64,000 nucleotides of DNA from Paenibacillus tuaregi (GCF_900086655.1 NZ_LT575476.1:3506826-3570825); one strand, 5' to 3'; positions 25,432 to 37,512 are shown, counted from the first letter of the stretch. The notes: generated by a model from the sequence alone, not told the origin. Program-made: numbers and translations.

Positions 25432-26923
25432 GAATGTCTCCCCCCGCCATCAATAAACTGATCTTCTCTTCTGTCGCTTCTTCGGTCCGCAGCTCCCCTG
25501 TAATGCGGCCATCGTACATGACAACAATTCGGTCAGAAAGCTTGAGAATCTCCGAGAGCTCTGAGGAAATCAGCAGAATACCGCCCCGTTCTTCCCTTCT
25601 TCGCAATAGCTCCCCGTGAATCGTCTCCATCGCACCGATATCCACTCCCCGGGTTGGCTCCGCCGCAATCACAAAAGGCGTTCCATGTCCAAGCTCACGG
25701 GCTACGATTAATTTCTGCAGATTCCCGCCCGACAAGTAACGGGCCTTAGTCTCCTGAGAGCTTGTCTTCACGCCGAAAGTCCGAATGAAATCCGCAACCA
25801 TTTTCCGGCTGCGCTTGCCTTGGATAAAGCCAAACCGCTGATGCTTGCGCTGATAACCCATCAGCCCGTTCTCGAACACGGAAGCTTCGCCTGCAGCCCC
25901 CCACATATACCGGTCTTCCGGGATATGCGCAAGCCCCCGATTCCGGATCTCCCGCACAGAGGACTCTGTCACATCCTGCCCGGCAAGCCTGACCTTTCCT
26001 TTATCAATCCTGGCAAGCCCAGTAATGGCTTGTATTAATTCGGATTGGCCATTACCGGAAATGCCAGCGACCCCTACAATCTCTCCAGCACGGACTTGGA
26101 GGGAGATCTGATCCAGCAGAGGCTTTCCTTTTCCCGCCTGCAGGGTAACCTGGTCCACATCCAGAACGATATCTCCTGGAACGGACGGCTGCTTCTTAAA
26201 TTCAGCAAGCTCCCTGCCCACCATCAGCCGGGACAGCTCCTCCGCATTGGTGTCTGCCGTATTCAGCACACCGGTTACTTTCCCATCGCGCAGGACGGTA
26301 ATCCTGTCCGCCACGTCCATGATTTCGTGCAATTTATGGGTGATCAGAATAAAGCTCTTGCCCTTTGCCGCAAGTCCCTTGATCGCTGCAAGCAGTTCCT
26401 TCACTTCGAGTGGTGTCAGGACGCCCGTTGGTTCATCTAATACAATAATATCCGCCCCTTGATACAGCACCTTCAGAATTTCCACGCGCTGCTGTACGCC
26501 AAGCGAACAATCCCCGATTTTCATCAGAGGATCAACAGGCATCCCATATTGCTGGGACAGCTCTCTGACCACTTGAGCGGCCTCTTTGCGGTCAAACCTC
26601 CCAGCCGTACCCGGCTCCCGGCCAATCACAATGTTCTCCGCAATGGAGAAGGACGGGAACAGCATGAAATGCTGGTGCACCATCCCGATCCCGCTCTGTA
26701 TCGCATCAGCAGGAGTCCCAAACTGCCGTTCTTTACCGTCTACCTTAATAACCCCTGAGGTGGGCTGCTCCATGCCATAGAGAATTCGCATGAGCGTTGT
26801 CTTGCCTGCCCCATTCTCACCAACCAAGGCATGAATCTCTCCTTTGCGGAGGTTGAAATCCACCTCATGATTTGCCGTCAGAGCTCCGTATTTCTTAGTC
26901 ATCTTCTCCATCTCAAGCAGCAT
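25418..26923 (-). CDS. nucleoside ABC transporter ATP-binding protein (NupO-like, duplicated)
   Basis: The protein has about 501 residues from ATG 26923. Two ABC cassettes are fused. The first has Walker A GENGAGKTT, signature SLGVQQRVEI and Walker B DIIVLDEPT. The second has an atypical Walker A, GISGNGQSEL, signature YLSGGNLQKLIVAREL and Walker B AAEPTRGVDIG. The degenerate second site is normal for sugar and nucleoside importers of this class. It follows a terminator-like hairpin behind the lipoprotein gene, so it is probably made at lower level than the lipoprotein. Confidence 0.94.
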   Translation of the reverse strand: MLLEMEKMTKKYGALTANHEVDFNLRKGEIHALVGENGAGKTTLMRILYGMEQPTSGVIKVDGKERQFGTPADAIQSGIGMVHQHFMLFPSFSIAENIVIGREPGTAGRFDRKEAAQVVRELSQQYGMPVDPLMKIGDCSLGVQQRVEILKVLYQGADIIVLDEPTGVLTPLEVKELLAAIKGLAAKGKSFILITHKLHEIMDVADRITVLRDGKVTGVLNTADTNAEELSRLMVGRELAEFKKQPSVPGDIVLDVDQVTLQAGKGKPLLDQISLQVRAGEIVGVAGISGNGQSELIQAITGLARIDKGKVRLAGQDVTESSVREIRNRGLAHIPEDRYMWGAAGEASVFENGLMGYQRKHQRFGFIQGKRSRKMVADFIRTFGVKTSSQETKARYLSGGNLQKLIVARELGHGTPFVIAAEPTRGVDIGAMETIHGELLRRREERGGILLISSELSEILKLSDRIVVMYDGRITGELRTEEATEEKISLLMAGGDIHAQS

Positions 26924-26963
26924 GTGCCCTCTGGTCTCCTTTCTTCTCAAGCTTGATCACATC

Positions 26964-27004
26964 AAAAAAGGAAGCCATCTGCTGGATGAGCAGCCGGCTT
27001 CCTT
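26964..27004 (-). terminator. attenuating hairpin between lipoprotein and ATPase genes
   Basis: AAGGAAGCC and GGCTTCCTT pair, with an inner GCTG/CAGC, and six T follow on the minus strand. Partial read-through would give more binding protein than transporter. Confidence 0.85.
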
Positions 27005-27014
27005 AGAGGGATTC

Positions 27015-28052
27015 TTATTGCAGTGGGTTTTTGACTACAATTTTGCCGGAGACGATATCGTCACGAATTTTCTTCACGTCGTCCACTACCTTTTGTCCGA
27101 TAAACGGGCTGAGCGGCGACTGACTGTCACGGGTCACATAGGTCAGTCCGACTCCATTTTCCTTCAAACCGTAATCCACAGTACCGAATTTAAAGCTTCC
27201 GCTTGCGAAATCCTTCACGGTCTCATATGCGGCCGTTGAAGTCTCTTTCAACTGGGAGAGCACCACGTGTTCCGGGTCTACTACGGTCTGATCCGTATCT
27301 TGACCGTTCGTGTAGAATCCTTTCTCCTTAGCAGCTTCGAATACGCCAAGGTCGGATACAGCTGCCGCACCGGCGATAAAGTCAGCACCTTGTCCGAATT
27401 GCACCAGAGCAAGCTCCTTGGCTTTAGCCGGGTCATTAAAGCTGCCGACATAGTTAACCAGATACTTGGCTTTTGGATTCACAGATTTCAGTCCTTCTTC
27501 AAATCCGACCGTATATTTCTTCAGAAGCGGAACATCCTGGGCCGCAACCAAGCCTACAACGTTGGTCTTTGTCGCAAGACCCGCAGCGGCTCCAAGCAGA
27601 TAAGACGCTTCATATTCGCGGAATACGACGCTTCGAATGTTGGGCGCCTCGATAGACGTATCAATAATGGCAAAAGACTTGTCTGGATTCTCAGCAGCCA
27701 CCTTCTTCAGAGCATCCTCAGCTGTAAATAATGAAGTAATGATCAGATCATAATCTTCCGCAACCGCTGTGCGCAGATTTTGTTCAAATGCTGCTGGGTC
27801 GGTGGATTCGATGGTTTTCGTGTCCACTTTGAATTCTTCTCCGGCTTTCTTGAGCCCTTTGTCCATTTCTTCAAAGAATGGATTGACACCGATTTTATCG
27901 GGGAGTACCAAGGCAATTTTCTTTTTCTTGCCTGTGTCTTCTTTTCCAGATGCAGCGTTCGCATCGGATTTCGTATCAGCACCTCCAGATGAGCATCCCA
28001 CCAAGGAGATGAACAGAACTGCCGCGAAGATGAACATGATCGATTTCTTCAT
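27015..28052 (-). CDS. BMP-family nucleoside-binding lipoprotein (NupN-like)
   Basis: The 345-residue protein has a lipoprotein signal with lipobox LVGC at residues 17-20 and a charged linker rich in Lys, Asp and Gly. The mature part is a basic membrane protein (PnrA-like) domain: IALVLPDKIGVNPFFEEMDKG, AIIDTSIEAPNIRSVVF and GADFIAGAAAVSDLGVF read in order with short gaps. Such proteins bind purine or other nucleosides outside the membrane. It leads the operon behind a recognisable promoter. Confidence 0.93.
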   Translation of the reverse strand: MKKSIMFIFAAVLFISLVGCSSGGADTKSDANAASGKEDTGKKKKIALVLPDKIGVNPFFEEMDKGLKKAGEEFKVDTKTIESTDPAAFEQNLRTAVAEDYDLIITSLFTAEDALKKVAAENPDKSFAIIDTSIEAPNIRSVVFREYEASYLLGAAAGLATKTNVVGLVAAQDVPLLKKYTVGFEEGLKSVNPKAKYLVNYVGSFNDPAKAKELALVQFGQGADFIAGAAAVSDLGVFEAAKEKGFYTNGQDTDQTVVDPEHVVLSQLKETSTAAYETVKDFASGSFKFGTVDYGLKENGVGLTYVTRDSQSPLSPFIGQKVVDDVKKIRDDIVSGKIVVKNPLQ

Positions 28053-28097
28053 AAAATAACTCCCCCAATATTTTCATTTGTCTACTAAATTTATTAT

Positions 28098-28126
28098 ATC
28101 CTATTTGATTACTTGGTATTTGTCAA
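28098..28126 (-). promoter_or_regulatory. sigma-A-type promoter of the nucleoside operon
   Basis: TTGACA (28121-28126) and TAGGAT (28098-28103) are spaced by 17 nt on the minus strand, about 45 nt before the lipoprotein start. TATAAT lies a few bases further on. No purine-riboswitch consensus is seen in 28130-28270. Confidence 0.6.
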
Positions 28127-28273
28127 CGCAAATTTATAGTTATTCACTGAAATAGAAATATAGACTGTATAATATGGAAATATGTGAAATTATATAGAAA
28201 ATAACTAATAAAGATACATTTTGTCCCATATGAAATGCATCTCTATTGACTTCAGCTTCTTTTCATAGTTAAC

Positions 28274-28317
28274 AAAAAAAGGAACACCTTCGCCCCATAG
28301 AAGAGAAGGTATTCCTT
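28274..28317 (-). terminator. terminator of the arabinan operon
   Basis: AAGGAACACCTTC pairs with GAAGGTATTCCTT and seven T follow on the minus strand. It lies 70 nt after the last GH43 gene. Confidence 0.87.
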
Positions 28318-28387
28318 GTTGCAGAATAATATTTATCTCATTTAATAGCTATAGCTGCTCATAACCTGTTGAGCCAATCTTCCAGGC

Positions 28388-29353
28388 TTATCTGATCTGT
28401 GTATCTTTAACCGGCGTACCAAAATTCGGCATCCCATCCTCATTCCAATCAAATACCTGTGCCCGGGTATGGCGGTTCGGGTCGTACAGCGGGTCCCCGG
28501 TAATTTCTTTATAATTTCGTGCATGGTAGATCAAGACATCCTGGCCGTCCTCTGACACCGTAAAGCTGTTATGCCCAGGTCCATACTGCCCTGTCTCTTC
28601 GTTGGTCTGGAATACGGGCACCGGCGATTTGGTCCATGACGCCGGATTCAGCAAATCCGAGGATTCGTCGGCATACAGGAGACCCATACAATAATTATGA
28701 TCCGTTGCGCTTGCCGAATAGCTGATAAAGATCCGTCCGTTCCGCTTGAGTACAGCCGCTCCCTCATTGACTCGGAAGCCGACAATCTCCCAGGGATATT
28801 CCGGTGTCGAGATCATGACCTGCTGTCCGCTTAGCGTCCAGGGGTTGCTCATCCTGGAGATATACAGGTTGGAGTTGCCTTCGATCTCCGGATCTTTCTG
28901 GGCCCACACATAATACAAGCTTCCTTGATGCTCAAATGTGGTCGCATCAAGCGCAAAAGACTCCCAAGCCGTCTTGATTTGCCCCTTCTCGACCCACTGC
29001 CCTTCAAGCGGATTGGCCGATTCGTTCTCAAGCGCATACATCCGGTGGTCGAACAGGCCATCCTGGGTCTCTGTAGTTCTGGCAGCCGCAAAATAGATAT
29101 ACCATTTCCCTTGAATATAATGAATTTCAGGGGCCCAAATGTTGGCACTCAGCATGCCTGTCTCATACTTACGCCAAGCCACTACGGGCATGGCGTCTCT
29201 CAGCCCTTCAAGTGTAGCCGAACGCCGGATTTCAATCCGGTCATATTGAGGAACCGAGGCGGTAAAATAATAATATCCATCACTGTGCTTGTATACCCAT
29301 GGATCAGCCCGCTGTTCCACTAATGGATTGTTGTATTCTCTGGTTCTGTCCAT
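28388..29353 (-). CDS. glycoside hydrolase family 43 (arabinofuranosidase/xylosidase type), cytoplasmic
   Basis: The 321-residue protein starts at ATG 29353, nine nt after AAGGAG; the longer frame to 29374 includes that site. It is a single five-bladed propeller. The catalytic base aspartate is in NPLVEQRADPWVYKH, the pKa-tuning aspartate probably in SFALDATTFEHQ, and the acid glutamate in RVNEGAAVLKR. There is no signal peptide, so it acts on imported arabino-oligosaccharides. It is the last gene of the arabinan operon, after the small cysteine-rich gene. Confidence 0.9.
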   Translation of the reverse strand: MDRTREYNNPLVEQRADPWVYKHSDGYYYFTASVPQYDRIEIRRSATLEGLRDAMPVVAWRKYETGMLSANIWAPEIHYIQGKWYIYFAAARTTETQDGLFDHRMYALENESANPLEGQWVEKGQIKTAWESFALDATTFEHQGSLYYVWAQKDPEIEGNSNLYISRMSNPWTLSGQQVMISTPEYPWEIVGFRVNEGAAVLKRNGRIFISYSASATDHNYCMGLLYADESSDLLNPASWTKSPVPVFQTNEETGQYGPGHNSFTVSEDGQDVLIYHARNYKEITGDPLYDPNRHTRAQVFDWNEDGMPNFGTPVKDTQIR

Positions 29354-29390
29354 TTCCCTTGTCTCCTTATACATGCGAAATTTTATGTTT

Positions 29391-29669
29391 CTACCATCTT
29401 GATTGCCCGGGATACGGGCAGATGGAATCGCTTAGCTTGGCTCTTACCGCAACCAGACAGCCACAGTGTCTGCAGGTTGATTCATATTGAAGTGACGGGC
29501 AGTTCCAGCACGTATCCAGACGCCGGGCATATTCCTCATCAGATACGGCAGCACGGTTCTGGACAGCCATTTGAATCATTTGTTCCAGCTTTTCAGAGCT
29601 TACCCGAACACTAGCTGAGCAGCCTTTGCACCCATCAATGCCATGCTTGACTCCAGTACTGATAGTCAT
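29391..29669 (-). CDS. small cysteine-rich protein, DUF6171-like
   Basis: The 92-residue protein carries four CxxC-like units: CKGC near residue 14, CWNC near 54, CRHCGC near 66, and a final C in DSICPYPG. The spacing suggests two metal-binding knuckles. I recall similar short Bacillota proteins as DUF6171, but have not verified this. Its ATG lies one base after the GH51 stop and it has a poor ribosome site, so it depends on coupled translation. Its function is unknown. Placement between two arabinan enzymes is conserved-operon-like. Confidence 0.72.
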   Translation of the reverse strand: MTISTGVKHGIDGCKGCSASVRVSSEKLEQMIQMAVQNRAAVSDEEYARRLDTCWNCPSLQYESTCRHCGCLVAVRAKLSDSICPYPGQSRW

Positions 29670-29670
29670 C

Positions 29671-31152
29671 TTAGTTAAGTGTGAGCACTAGAATGGAAGC
29701 GGGAGGCAGTTCAAATTCAAGAACCCCGTCCTTCAGCTCAGCATCTTCAAAATAAGCAGGCGCCACAAGGTCCGGCTGCTCAAACGTGTTATGTGCGTTT
29801 AGTGAAGTATGAGTCAAAATTTTGCCATACACTTTGCTATAGTTGAAACCTTCAATACGGCAGCTGAAGCTCGCTGCTTCTGCGTGATGCAGGTTGCATG
29901 CCGTCAGGTGAATCGCTCCTTCCCCATCCATGGAAGCTGAAGCGCTAATCTGCGGGATGGATGCGCCATTATAAATATAATTTGGACTTTCGAACTCCAG
30001 CTCGAGCAGCTCATTATCCATGTGGACCTTGTACATATCGAACACATGATACGTTGGGGTCAGCAGCATACGATCACCCTCGGTAAGGATCAAGGCCTGA
30101 AGCACATTCACCAATTGGGCAATATTGGCCATCTTCACCCGGCTGCAGTACTTGTGGAAAATGTTCAGATTGATGCCTGCCACAAGTGCATCACGCAGGG
30201 TATTTTGTTGGTATAGGAAACCCGGATTCGTTCCAGGCTCCACATCACACCAAGTTCCCCACTCGTCGATAATAAGCCCTACCCGGCGTTCCGGGTCATA
30301 TTTATCCATAATTTCAGAATGCTTAATGATTAATTCTTCCATATACAGCGTGTTTTTGAGAGTGGCAAACCACTCATCTGTGTCAAATTCCGTAGCCGAG
30401 CCTTTGCTGGCGAACCAATTGCCTGACGGGATGGTGTAATAATGGAGACTGAGTCCATCCATGAGTCCGGCGGCTTCGCGCATCAGCACTTCAGTCCACT
30501 GAAAATGATCCGTATTTGCACCACAGGCGATTTTATATACCTTATTTCCACCATAGTTACGTACGTAGGTAGAGTAATGCCGATAAAGATCCGCATAATA
30601 TTCCGGACGCATATTCCCGCCACAGCCCCAGTTCTCATTCCCTACCCCGAAGAAAGGTAGCGCCCAAGGTTCATCACGGCCGTTTCTCCGGCGTAGGTTG
30701 GCCATCGGCGACTCACCGTCAAAGGTCATGTACTCCACCCACTGCTGCATTTCACGAACAGTGCCGCTGCCTACGTTGCCACTGATATAAGGCTCTGTAT
30801 TCAGAAGTTCGCACAGACGCAGAAATTCATGTGTGCCAAAATGATTATTCTCCTCAACCCCACCCCAGTTATTGTTGATCATTCTTGCACGTTCTGAAGC
30901 AGGACCAATACCGTCCATCCAGTGATACTCATCGGCAAAACACCCGCCTGGCCAACGTAGGACCGGGATGTTCAAGCGCTTCAAGGCCTCAAGCACATCA
31001 TTCCGAATTCCTTCCGTATTTGGTATTGGAGAGTCTGGCCCCACCCATAGTCCCTCATATATACATCTGCCCAAGTGCTCAGCAAAATGTCCGTACAAGT
31101 GACGGCTTATCGTCCCCTTTTTCTCTCCGGCATTCAGCTTTACGTTAATCAT
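29671..31152 (-). CDS. abfA: alpha-N-arabinofuranosidase, GH51 (copy 2)
   Basis: The 493-residue protein starts at ATG 31152, nine nt after GGGAGG. It has a catalytic barrel followed by a C-terminal beta domain. The acid/base is Glu173 in [11 protein letters not shown], and the nucleophile is Glu297 in [29 protein letters not shown] is the family N-terminal signature. It removes L-arabinofuranosyl side chains or ends from imported oligosaccharides. It has no signal peptide. It differs clearly from the second GH51 at 35926-37440, so the pair probably has divided specificity. Confidence 0.94.
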   Translation of the reverse strand: MINVKLNAGEKKGTISRHLYGHFAEHLGRCIYEGLWVGPDSPIPNTEGIRNDVLEALKRLNIPVLRWPGGCFADEYHWMDGIGPASERARMINNNWGGVEENNHFGTHEFLRLCELLNTEPYISGNVGSGTVREMQQWVEYMTFDGESPMANLRRRNGRDEPWALPFFGVGNENWGCGGNMRPEYYADLYRHYSTYVRNYGGNKVYKIACGANTDHFQWTEVLMREAAGLMDGLSLHYYTIPSGNWFASKGSATEFDTDEWFATLKNTLYMEELIIKHSEIMDKYDPERRVGLIIDEWGTWCDVEPGTNPGFLYQQNTLRDALVAGINLNIFHKYCSRVKMANIAQLVNVLQALILTEGDRMLLTPTYHVFDMYKVHMDNELLELEFESPNYIYNGASIPQISASASMDGEGAIHLTACNLHHAEAASFSCRIEGFNYSKVYGKILTHTSLNAHNTFEQPDLVAPAYFEDAELKDGVLEFELPPASILVLTLN

Positions 31153-31177
31153 TTTAGTTGCCCTCCCCACTCTATAT

Positions 31178-32614
31178 TTATTGGTTAGAATCTACTTGTT
31201 TGCCCCAGACCGCAGTCCCGTTCCCATCCATTCCGGTAAAAACAAGCGTCTGCCGATTCCTCTCCCAATCCCAAGATGGCAGCAGCTGAACCCGCTGAAC
31301 CTTACTCCGGTCTTCCACAGGGTTATTCCACGTCAATGTCATTGTGAACTTGCCATCAAAAGACCATTTCCCCTGTTCCACCGATCCTTCGATTGTGCCA
31401 TCCGCTCCAAGCTTGATGTGGCTGGACTGGATCTGACCATCAACGAACTTATCCATAACCAGGTACTCCCATCCGCCCGGAATCAGAGACTTAGGGATAT
31501 CCTGCTGCGTCTCTCCCGCATAGCGTTCGGGCGATACAACCGGCCATCCGTCTTCTGTCCATAGAATTTTACGCACATGCAGATAGGACCAGTTCTTATC
31601 CAACTCACCTCGGGCATGGTGAACGATGAAGTAATTGTCCCCATCCTTGAGCACTGAATTATGCCCCGGTGCAATCCATCCGGCATCTTCACCAAGCCTG
31701 TAACCACCGAGAATTTTGTTGCCTATCTCATACTGCGGCTCGTAAGACGTATCTGTCATTTCCTTCCCGTTGTAGTCCACATAGGGACCTGTGATGGAGT
31801 CCGATCTTGCAACACGCACATTGTAATCTTCAAATAAAGAGTCATACGAGACGAATAAGTAATATTTCTTATAGTTCTCGTTGTAGATGATATAGGGGCC
31901 TTCCACTGCCCCATCCTCAGTAACACGGTCACGGGCCGCAATCAAGGTGCCGAAGCCGGGTTCCGCAGGCTTTCCAGTTTCAGGATCGAGCTGAGTGATG
32001 TGAATTCCGCCAAAGAACGAGCCATACACCATCCACATTCTGCCGTCCGCATCTGTTACTACATTAGAATCAATGGCATTAAGTGAGTCCTCGTTTCGGG
32101 TCTGTATGACGGCACCCTTATCGGTCCAAGGCCCTTCAATGGAAGGAGATGTTGCCAGACCAATCATCGACTGCCTACTTCCAAAGGTGGATGCTGAGTA
32201 ATAGAGACGATAGGTATCTTTATATTTCACAACATCCGGTGCCCACAGCCCAACAGCACCACTCCATGCTTTGGCTTCAGAAGGCACATCCGGGAAAGCC
32301 TGCCCCACCCATTTCCAATGGATGAGATCGTCAGATTTGCGTACCATCACACCCGGCTTCGCTTCACCTCCTACCTTCACATCTGTGGAGAATACGTAAT
32401 ATCCTTGACCCGTCTTAACAATGCCTGGATCATGAGCGTTGTTGATCGTCCAAGCAGCAGCGTTATCGATGGCCGAGGTATCGTACATTTTGATTTCCCC
32501 TGGGGAAGGTGGAAATACAGGTTGAGCGGCATTATCCGCCGTACATCCGCTTGCCCCGAACAAAAGAAGCATAGGAATAACCATAATTGCCCTCCATTTA
32601 GCCTGAGGATTCAT
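31178..32614 (-). CDS. GH43 endo-1,5-alpha-L-arabinanase-like lipoprotein
   Basis: The 478-residue protein has a lipoprotein signal with lipobox GASGC (Cys24). The propeller begins [18 protein letters not shown], with the base aspartate. [20 protein letters not shown] is the middle motif and [18 protein letters not shown] holds the acid glutamate. A C-terminal domain (lipocalin-like, about 390-478) follows, as in extracellular arabinanases. It cuts arabinan outside the cell so the ABC importer can take the fragments. The ATG overlaps the permease stop as ATGA. Confidence 0.92.
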   Translation of the reverse strand: MNPQAKWRAIMVIPMLLLFGASGCTADNAAQPVFPPSPGEIKMYDTSAIDNAAAWTINNAHDPGIVKTGQGYYVFSTDVKVGGEAKPGVMVRKSDDLIHWKWVGQAFPDVPSEAKAWSGAVGLWAPDVVKYKDTYRLYYSASTFGSRQSMIGLATSPSIEGPWTDKGAVIQTRNEDSLNAIDSNVVTDADGRMWMVYGSFFGGIHITQLDPETGKPAEPGFGTLIAARDRVTEDGAVEGPYIIYNENYKKYYLFVSYDSLFEDYNVRVARSDSITGPYVDYNGKEMTDTSYEPQYEIGNKILGGYRLGEDAGWIAPGHNSVLKDGDNYFIVHHARGELDKNWSYLHVRKILWTEDGWPVVSPERYAGETQQDIPKSLIPGGWEYLVMDKFVDGQIQSSHIKLGADGTIEGSVEQGKWSFDGKFTMTLTWNNPVEDRSKVQRVQLLPSWDWERNRQTLVFTGMDGNGTAVWGKQVDSNQ

Positions 32615-33459
32615 CCCTTAACTCCGGAAATCGCTACAGACTCAATAATTTGTTTCTGGAACACCAAGAATGTAATAAGAACAGGCAGCAGCGCGATAAT
32701 TGAAGCGGCCATGATCAGAGGATAGTCCGTCTGTATGGCATAGGTTGCATTATAGTTAGCAATCACAAGCTGGAGGGTCTGATTCTCCGGTGAATTTAGA
32801 TAGATAATAGGTGCCAGATAATCATTCCATATCCCCATAAACCAAAGAATAAGCTGGGCCGCAACCGCAGGTTTGATTAAGGGGAACGTAATTGTGGAGA
32901 ACAGCCTGAAGTACGAGCTTCCATCGATTTTGGCAGCTTCAATAATTTCGTTAGGTACACTTACCAGGTACTGTCTGATGAAAAAGATCATCACGATATT
33001 CCCGAACAATCCCGGTACGATCAAAGGCAGCAGCGTATCCACCCATCCCAGCTCTGAGAACATAATGAACTGGGGAATCATGACTGCCGGATATGGAATC
33101 ATAATCGCAGACAACAGCAGCAAGAAAATCTTATTCTTATGCGGAAATTTGAGCTTGGCGAAGGCAAATGCGGCAAGACTCGATGTGAAAGTGCCCACGA
33201 CCGTTACACTCACCGCCACGATTAAACTGTTTGTAATCCCGGTAAGCAGCGGCCCCTTCTCCCAGATCTCCACGTATTTATCAAAGTGGAATACATCCGG
33301 AATCCATTTGGGTGGAAGTGCAAATACATCCTGCTTATCTTTAACAGAGGTGGTAAGCATCCATAATAGCGGGGCAATCATTACGATTGCGCCGATAGCC
33401 AGAACGATAAAAATGATTGTATTGGCCAGCCGTCTCTTTTGTGAATGGGACATATTCAT
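32611..33459 (-). CDS. araQ: arabino-oligosaccharide ABC permease, MalG/AraQ type
   Basis: The 282-residue protein has about six membrane segments and an EAA loop IIEAAKIDGSSYFRLFSTI. It is the second permease of the arabinan importer. The ATG at 33459 follows AAGGAGATAGGAG; a second ATG lies two codons in. No dedicated ATPase gene is present, so a shared ATPase is expected. The AraQ name is by context and family only. Confidence 0.9.
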   Translation of the reverse strand: MNMSHSQKRRLANTIIFIVLAIGAIVMIAPLLWMLTTSVKDKQDVFALPPKWIPDVFHFDKYVEIWEKGPLLTGITNSLIVAVSVTVVGTFTSSLAAFAFAKLKFPHKNKIFLLLLSAIMIPYPAVMIPQFIMFSELGWVDTLLPLIVPGLFGNIVMIFFIRQYLVSVPNEIIEAAKIDGSSYFRLFSTITFPLIKPAVAAQLILWFMGIWNDYLAPIIYLNSPENQTLQLVIANYNATYAIQTDYPLIMAASIIALLPVLITFLVFQKQIIESVAISGVKG

Positions 33460-33481
33460 ATTCGCTCCTATCTCCTTGTGA

Positions 33482-34426
33482 TCAGTCCATCTCGTAGGAC
33501 GATTTCTCGTTCATTTTGAATTGGATCAGAGTTACAACAAATATGAAAAGCCCCAAAACGACGGCCATAGCGGATGCGTAACCCATTTGCAGATTTCCAA
33601 AGGCTTTCTGCCAAATATAGAAGACAACAGATGCGGAAGAATATTCTGTTCCCCCGGTGGATGTCATGATATTGATTTCCGTAAAGATTTGAGATCCGCC
33701 GATTATGCTTGTAACCACAATGAAGAAGGTTACCGGCTTAACCATTGGCCAAGTAATATGCCGGAACGACTTGAAGCCGCTGGCCCCATCCAGCTCTGCT
33801 GCTTCGTAATAAGTTCTTGGGATACTCTGAAGCGCAGCCAAATACAAAAGCATGGTGTAGCCAAGCCCCTTCCAGACCGTCATGATGATGATGGCCGGCT
33901 TCACCGTGTACTTATTGGCCAGCCAGTTCGGTCCGTCAATACCGAAGAGATCCAGAAACTGGTTCACAAGGCCATAATCCCCGTTGTAGGCCCAGTTCCA
34001 AAGAATGGAGATCGCAGCCAGGGAGGAGATTACAGGCACGTAATAGATAACCCGGAAAGCTGTTGTGCCTGGGATTTTGCGATTGAGTCCAAGGGCTAGG
34101 AGCAGTGCCAGGAACAATCCGATCGGAATCCCGATCATGAGATAGATGGTGTTGAAAGCCGCCTTATAGAACAACTCATCCGAGAATAATTCTTTAAAAT
34201 TACCGAGCCCTATAAAGGTCATCTGTCCCAAGCCATCCCAATCAGTGAAAGCCCCATAGACGGAATAGATAACCGGAAACAGCGTGAAAATCAACAGTCC
34301 CAGAACAGGAGGAAGGATAAATAGATAGCCATATATCTTTTCTTTTCGATACAATCTGGATTTGGTTGCCCCACGCTTCGTCTGAGCTGCAGGGTCTTGA
34401 AGCTGCAGATTTGATTTGGTTTCCAT
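33482..34426 (-). CDS. araP: arabino-oligosaccharide ABC permease, MalF/AraP type
   Basis: The 314-residue protein has a basic N-terminus and about six segments. The EAA loop is YEAAELDGASGFKSFRHI. It pairs with the AraQ-type permease 22 nt downstream. It follows the binding-protein gene after an attenuating hairpin, a normal layout giving excess binding protein. Confidence 0.9.
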   Translation of the reverse strand: METKSNLQLQDPAAQTKRGATKSRLYRKEKIYGYLFILPPVLGLLIFTLFPVIYSVYGAFTDWDGLGQMTFIGLGNFKELFSDELFYKAAFNTIYLMIGIPIGLFLALLLALGLNRKIPGTTAFRVIYYVPVISSLAAISILWNWAYNGDYGLVNQFLDLFGIDGPNWLANKYTVKPAIIIMTVWKGLGYTMLLYLAALQSIPRTYYEAAELDGASGFKSFRHITWPMVKPVTFFIVVTSIIGGSQIFTEINIMTSTGGTEYSSASVVFYIWQKAFGNLQMGYASAMAVVLGLFIFVVTLIQFKMNEKSSYEMD

Positions 34427-34460
34427 GCCTTCACCTCAATTTCGGATGCCGGAATTGAAA

Positions 34461-34493
34461 ATGATGTTAGCCGGATTCGGCAGCTAACATCAT
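34461..34493 (-). terminator. attenuating hairpin after arabinan binding-protein gene
   Basis: ATGATGTTAGC and GCTAACATCAT form an 11-bp perfect stem, with TTTT following on the minus strand. It lies between binding protein and permease genes, likely setting their ratio. Confidence 0.75.
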
Positions 34494-34511
34494 TTATTCT
34501 CCGGGTAGTCA

Positions 34512-35861
34512 TTACTTCTTGGATCTGTTCTCCTGTTCAATCGCCTTATCGAGCAGCTTCTGCATTTTTGGCTGTTCCTGCTTCACGTACTCTGCTGCAG
34601 TGATTTTGCCATCAAGAACAGGTTGGATATCCGTAAAGAACAAGTTGTACCATTCCGCATTGTAGGTATAGTTGCCTGGCAACGCTCTTCCGTACTCCTC
34701 AACGATTTGAAGGAATTCCTCTTTATTCGCCGGCTTGGTTGAGGTATCTGCCGCCCATGTTTTGGCCATATCAACCATGTTAGGGATTTGGACTTTCGCT
34801 TTGACCAGCGCATCCATGCCTGCTTTGGAAGTAGTCAGATAGTTAACCAGCTCTACTGCTTCATCCGGATACTTGGTCTTTTTCGATACCCCTATCCCGA
34901 GTGAACCGGTCCAGGTCGCTGATTTGCCAGTTGACCCGGCTGGGTAAGGAATCAGATCATATTCGAAAGGCAGCTTCTCATAAGTAGACATATCCCATGG
35001 CCCCACAGGGAAGAAGGCCAGCTGCCCTTTCATCCAGCGCTGATACGTATCGAGCGTCTGGGAATCTGCGATCGTCGGAGTAACTTTGCTTACGTTCTGT
35101 AAATCGGCAAGGTATTGAAGCGCTTCAGCGAATTTAGGATCGTCGACCGTTACCTTGGTCTTGGAGGAATCCAGGAAGTCCGCCCCATTACTCCAAACAA
35201 AGGACTGAAGTGCCCAGTTAATGTTAAAACCGGAGCCGAACTGATCCAACTTTCCATCTCCGTCCGTATCTTTGGTAAGCTCCTTCTGAACCTTCAGGAA
35301 TTCTTCCCAGGTCATCGGCTTATCCTTATCGGGCAGCGGAATTCCAGCCTTCTCGAACATCGTTTTGTTATAACCGAGTGCAAATGGCCCTACGTCTTTA
35401 GGCATTCCATAGATATCACCTTGACCAGCCATTTTTCCGTCATAGCGGTACAGATCAACACCATATTTCCAAATATTGTTCAGATTGATGTTCTTATTCT
35501 TCTCGATATATGGCGTCAAGTTCATAAGAACTCCGCTGTTGACATAAGCCTTGAGATCGCCGGATTCAAAATAGAACACGTCGGGAAGTTTATTACCTGT
35601 GATGGCGGCTTTTAATTTGGTTGCATATTGGTCACCTGTTGTAATTACAGTTTTGACCTTGATATTCGGATGATCAGCTTCAAACTGCTTAACCACATTC
35701 TTGTAGGCAGTTTGTTCATCAGGTCCTCCGCGGAACATAAACGTCAATTCCTTAGTCCCGCCTTCGGCACTGCTTGACCCTCCCTTACCACAACCTGCTA
35801 GTACGGTGGAGCACACAAGAATCAGTGAGATCCATGTTAACCAACCTTTTTTCTTTATCAC
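34512..35861 (-). CDS. araN: arabino-oligosaccharide-binding lipoprotein (AraN-like)
   Basis: The 449-residue protein starts at GTG 35861 after AGGAGGGG. The lipobox is LAGC (Cys23), then a GGSSSA linker. [14 protein letters not shown] and [19 protein letters not shown] are typical of family 1 sugar-binding proteins; the latter Asp-rich stretch may bind calcium. It delivers arabinan fragments to the permeases encoded downstream. The AraN name rests on context. Confidence 0.9.
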   Translation of the reverse strand: MIKKKGWLTWISLILVCSTVLAGCGKGGSSSAEGGTKELTFMFRGGPDEQTAYKNVVKQFEADHPNIKVKTVITTGDQYATKLKAAITGNKLPDVFYFESGDLKAYVNSGVLMNLTPYIEKNKNINLNNIWKYGVDLYRYDGKMAGQGDIYGMPKDVGPFALGYNKTMFEKAGIPLPDKDKPMTWEEFLKVQKELTKDTDGDGKLDQFGSGFNINWALQSFVWSNGADFLDSSKTKVTVDDPKFAEALQYLADLQNVSKVTPTIADSQTLDTYQRWMKGQLAFFPVGPWDMSTYEKLPFEYDLIPYPAGSTGKSATWTGSLGIGVSKKTKYPDEAVELVNYLTTSKAGMDALVKAKVQIPNMVDMAKTWAADTSTKPANKEEFLQIVEEYGRALPGNYTYNAEWYNLFFTDIQPVLDGKITAAEYVKQEQPKMQKLLDKAIEQENRSKK

Positions 35862-35925
35862 TAGAACCCCTCCTAATAAATCAAAGATTTGGAACCGTAT
35901 TCAAATAGGCCAATACCTTTGTTCC

Positions 35926-37476
<1,551 letters not shown>

Positions 37477-37491
37477 TTATTATATAGTTAA

Positions 37492-37505
37492 TGAATCCGC
37501 TTACA
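37492..37505. promoter_or_regulatory. cre-like catabolite-repression box
   Basis: TGAATCCGCTTACA matches the CcpA consensus TGWAARCGYTWNCW at 12 of 14 positions. It lies upstream of TATAAT (37479-37484) and directly downstream of a possible TTGTTT/GATAAT promoter (37537-37542, 37513-37518), both well-known repressing positions. Confidence 0.6.
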
Positions 37506-37512
37506 CTTATAA

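Noticed and set aside
28130..28270. Possible purine riboswitch before the nucleoside operon
   Set aside because: The region is AT-rich with none of the conserved junction bases; a plain promoter explains it.
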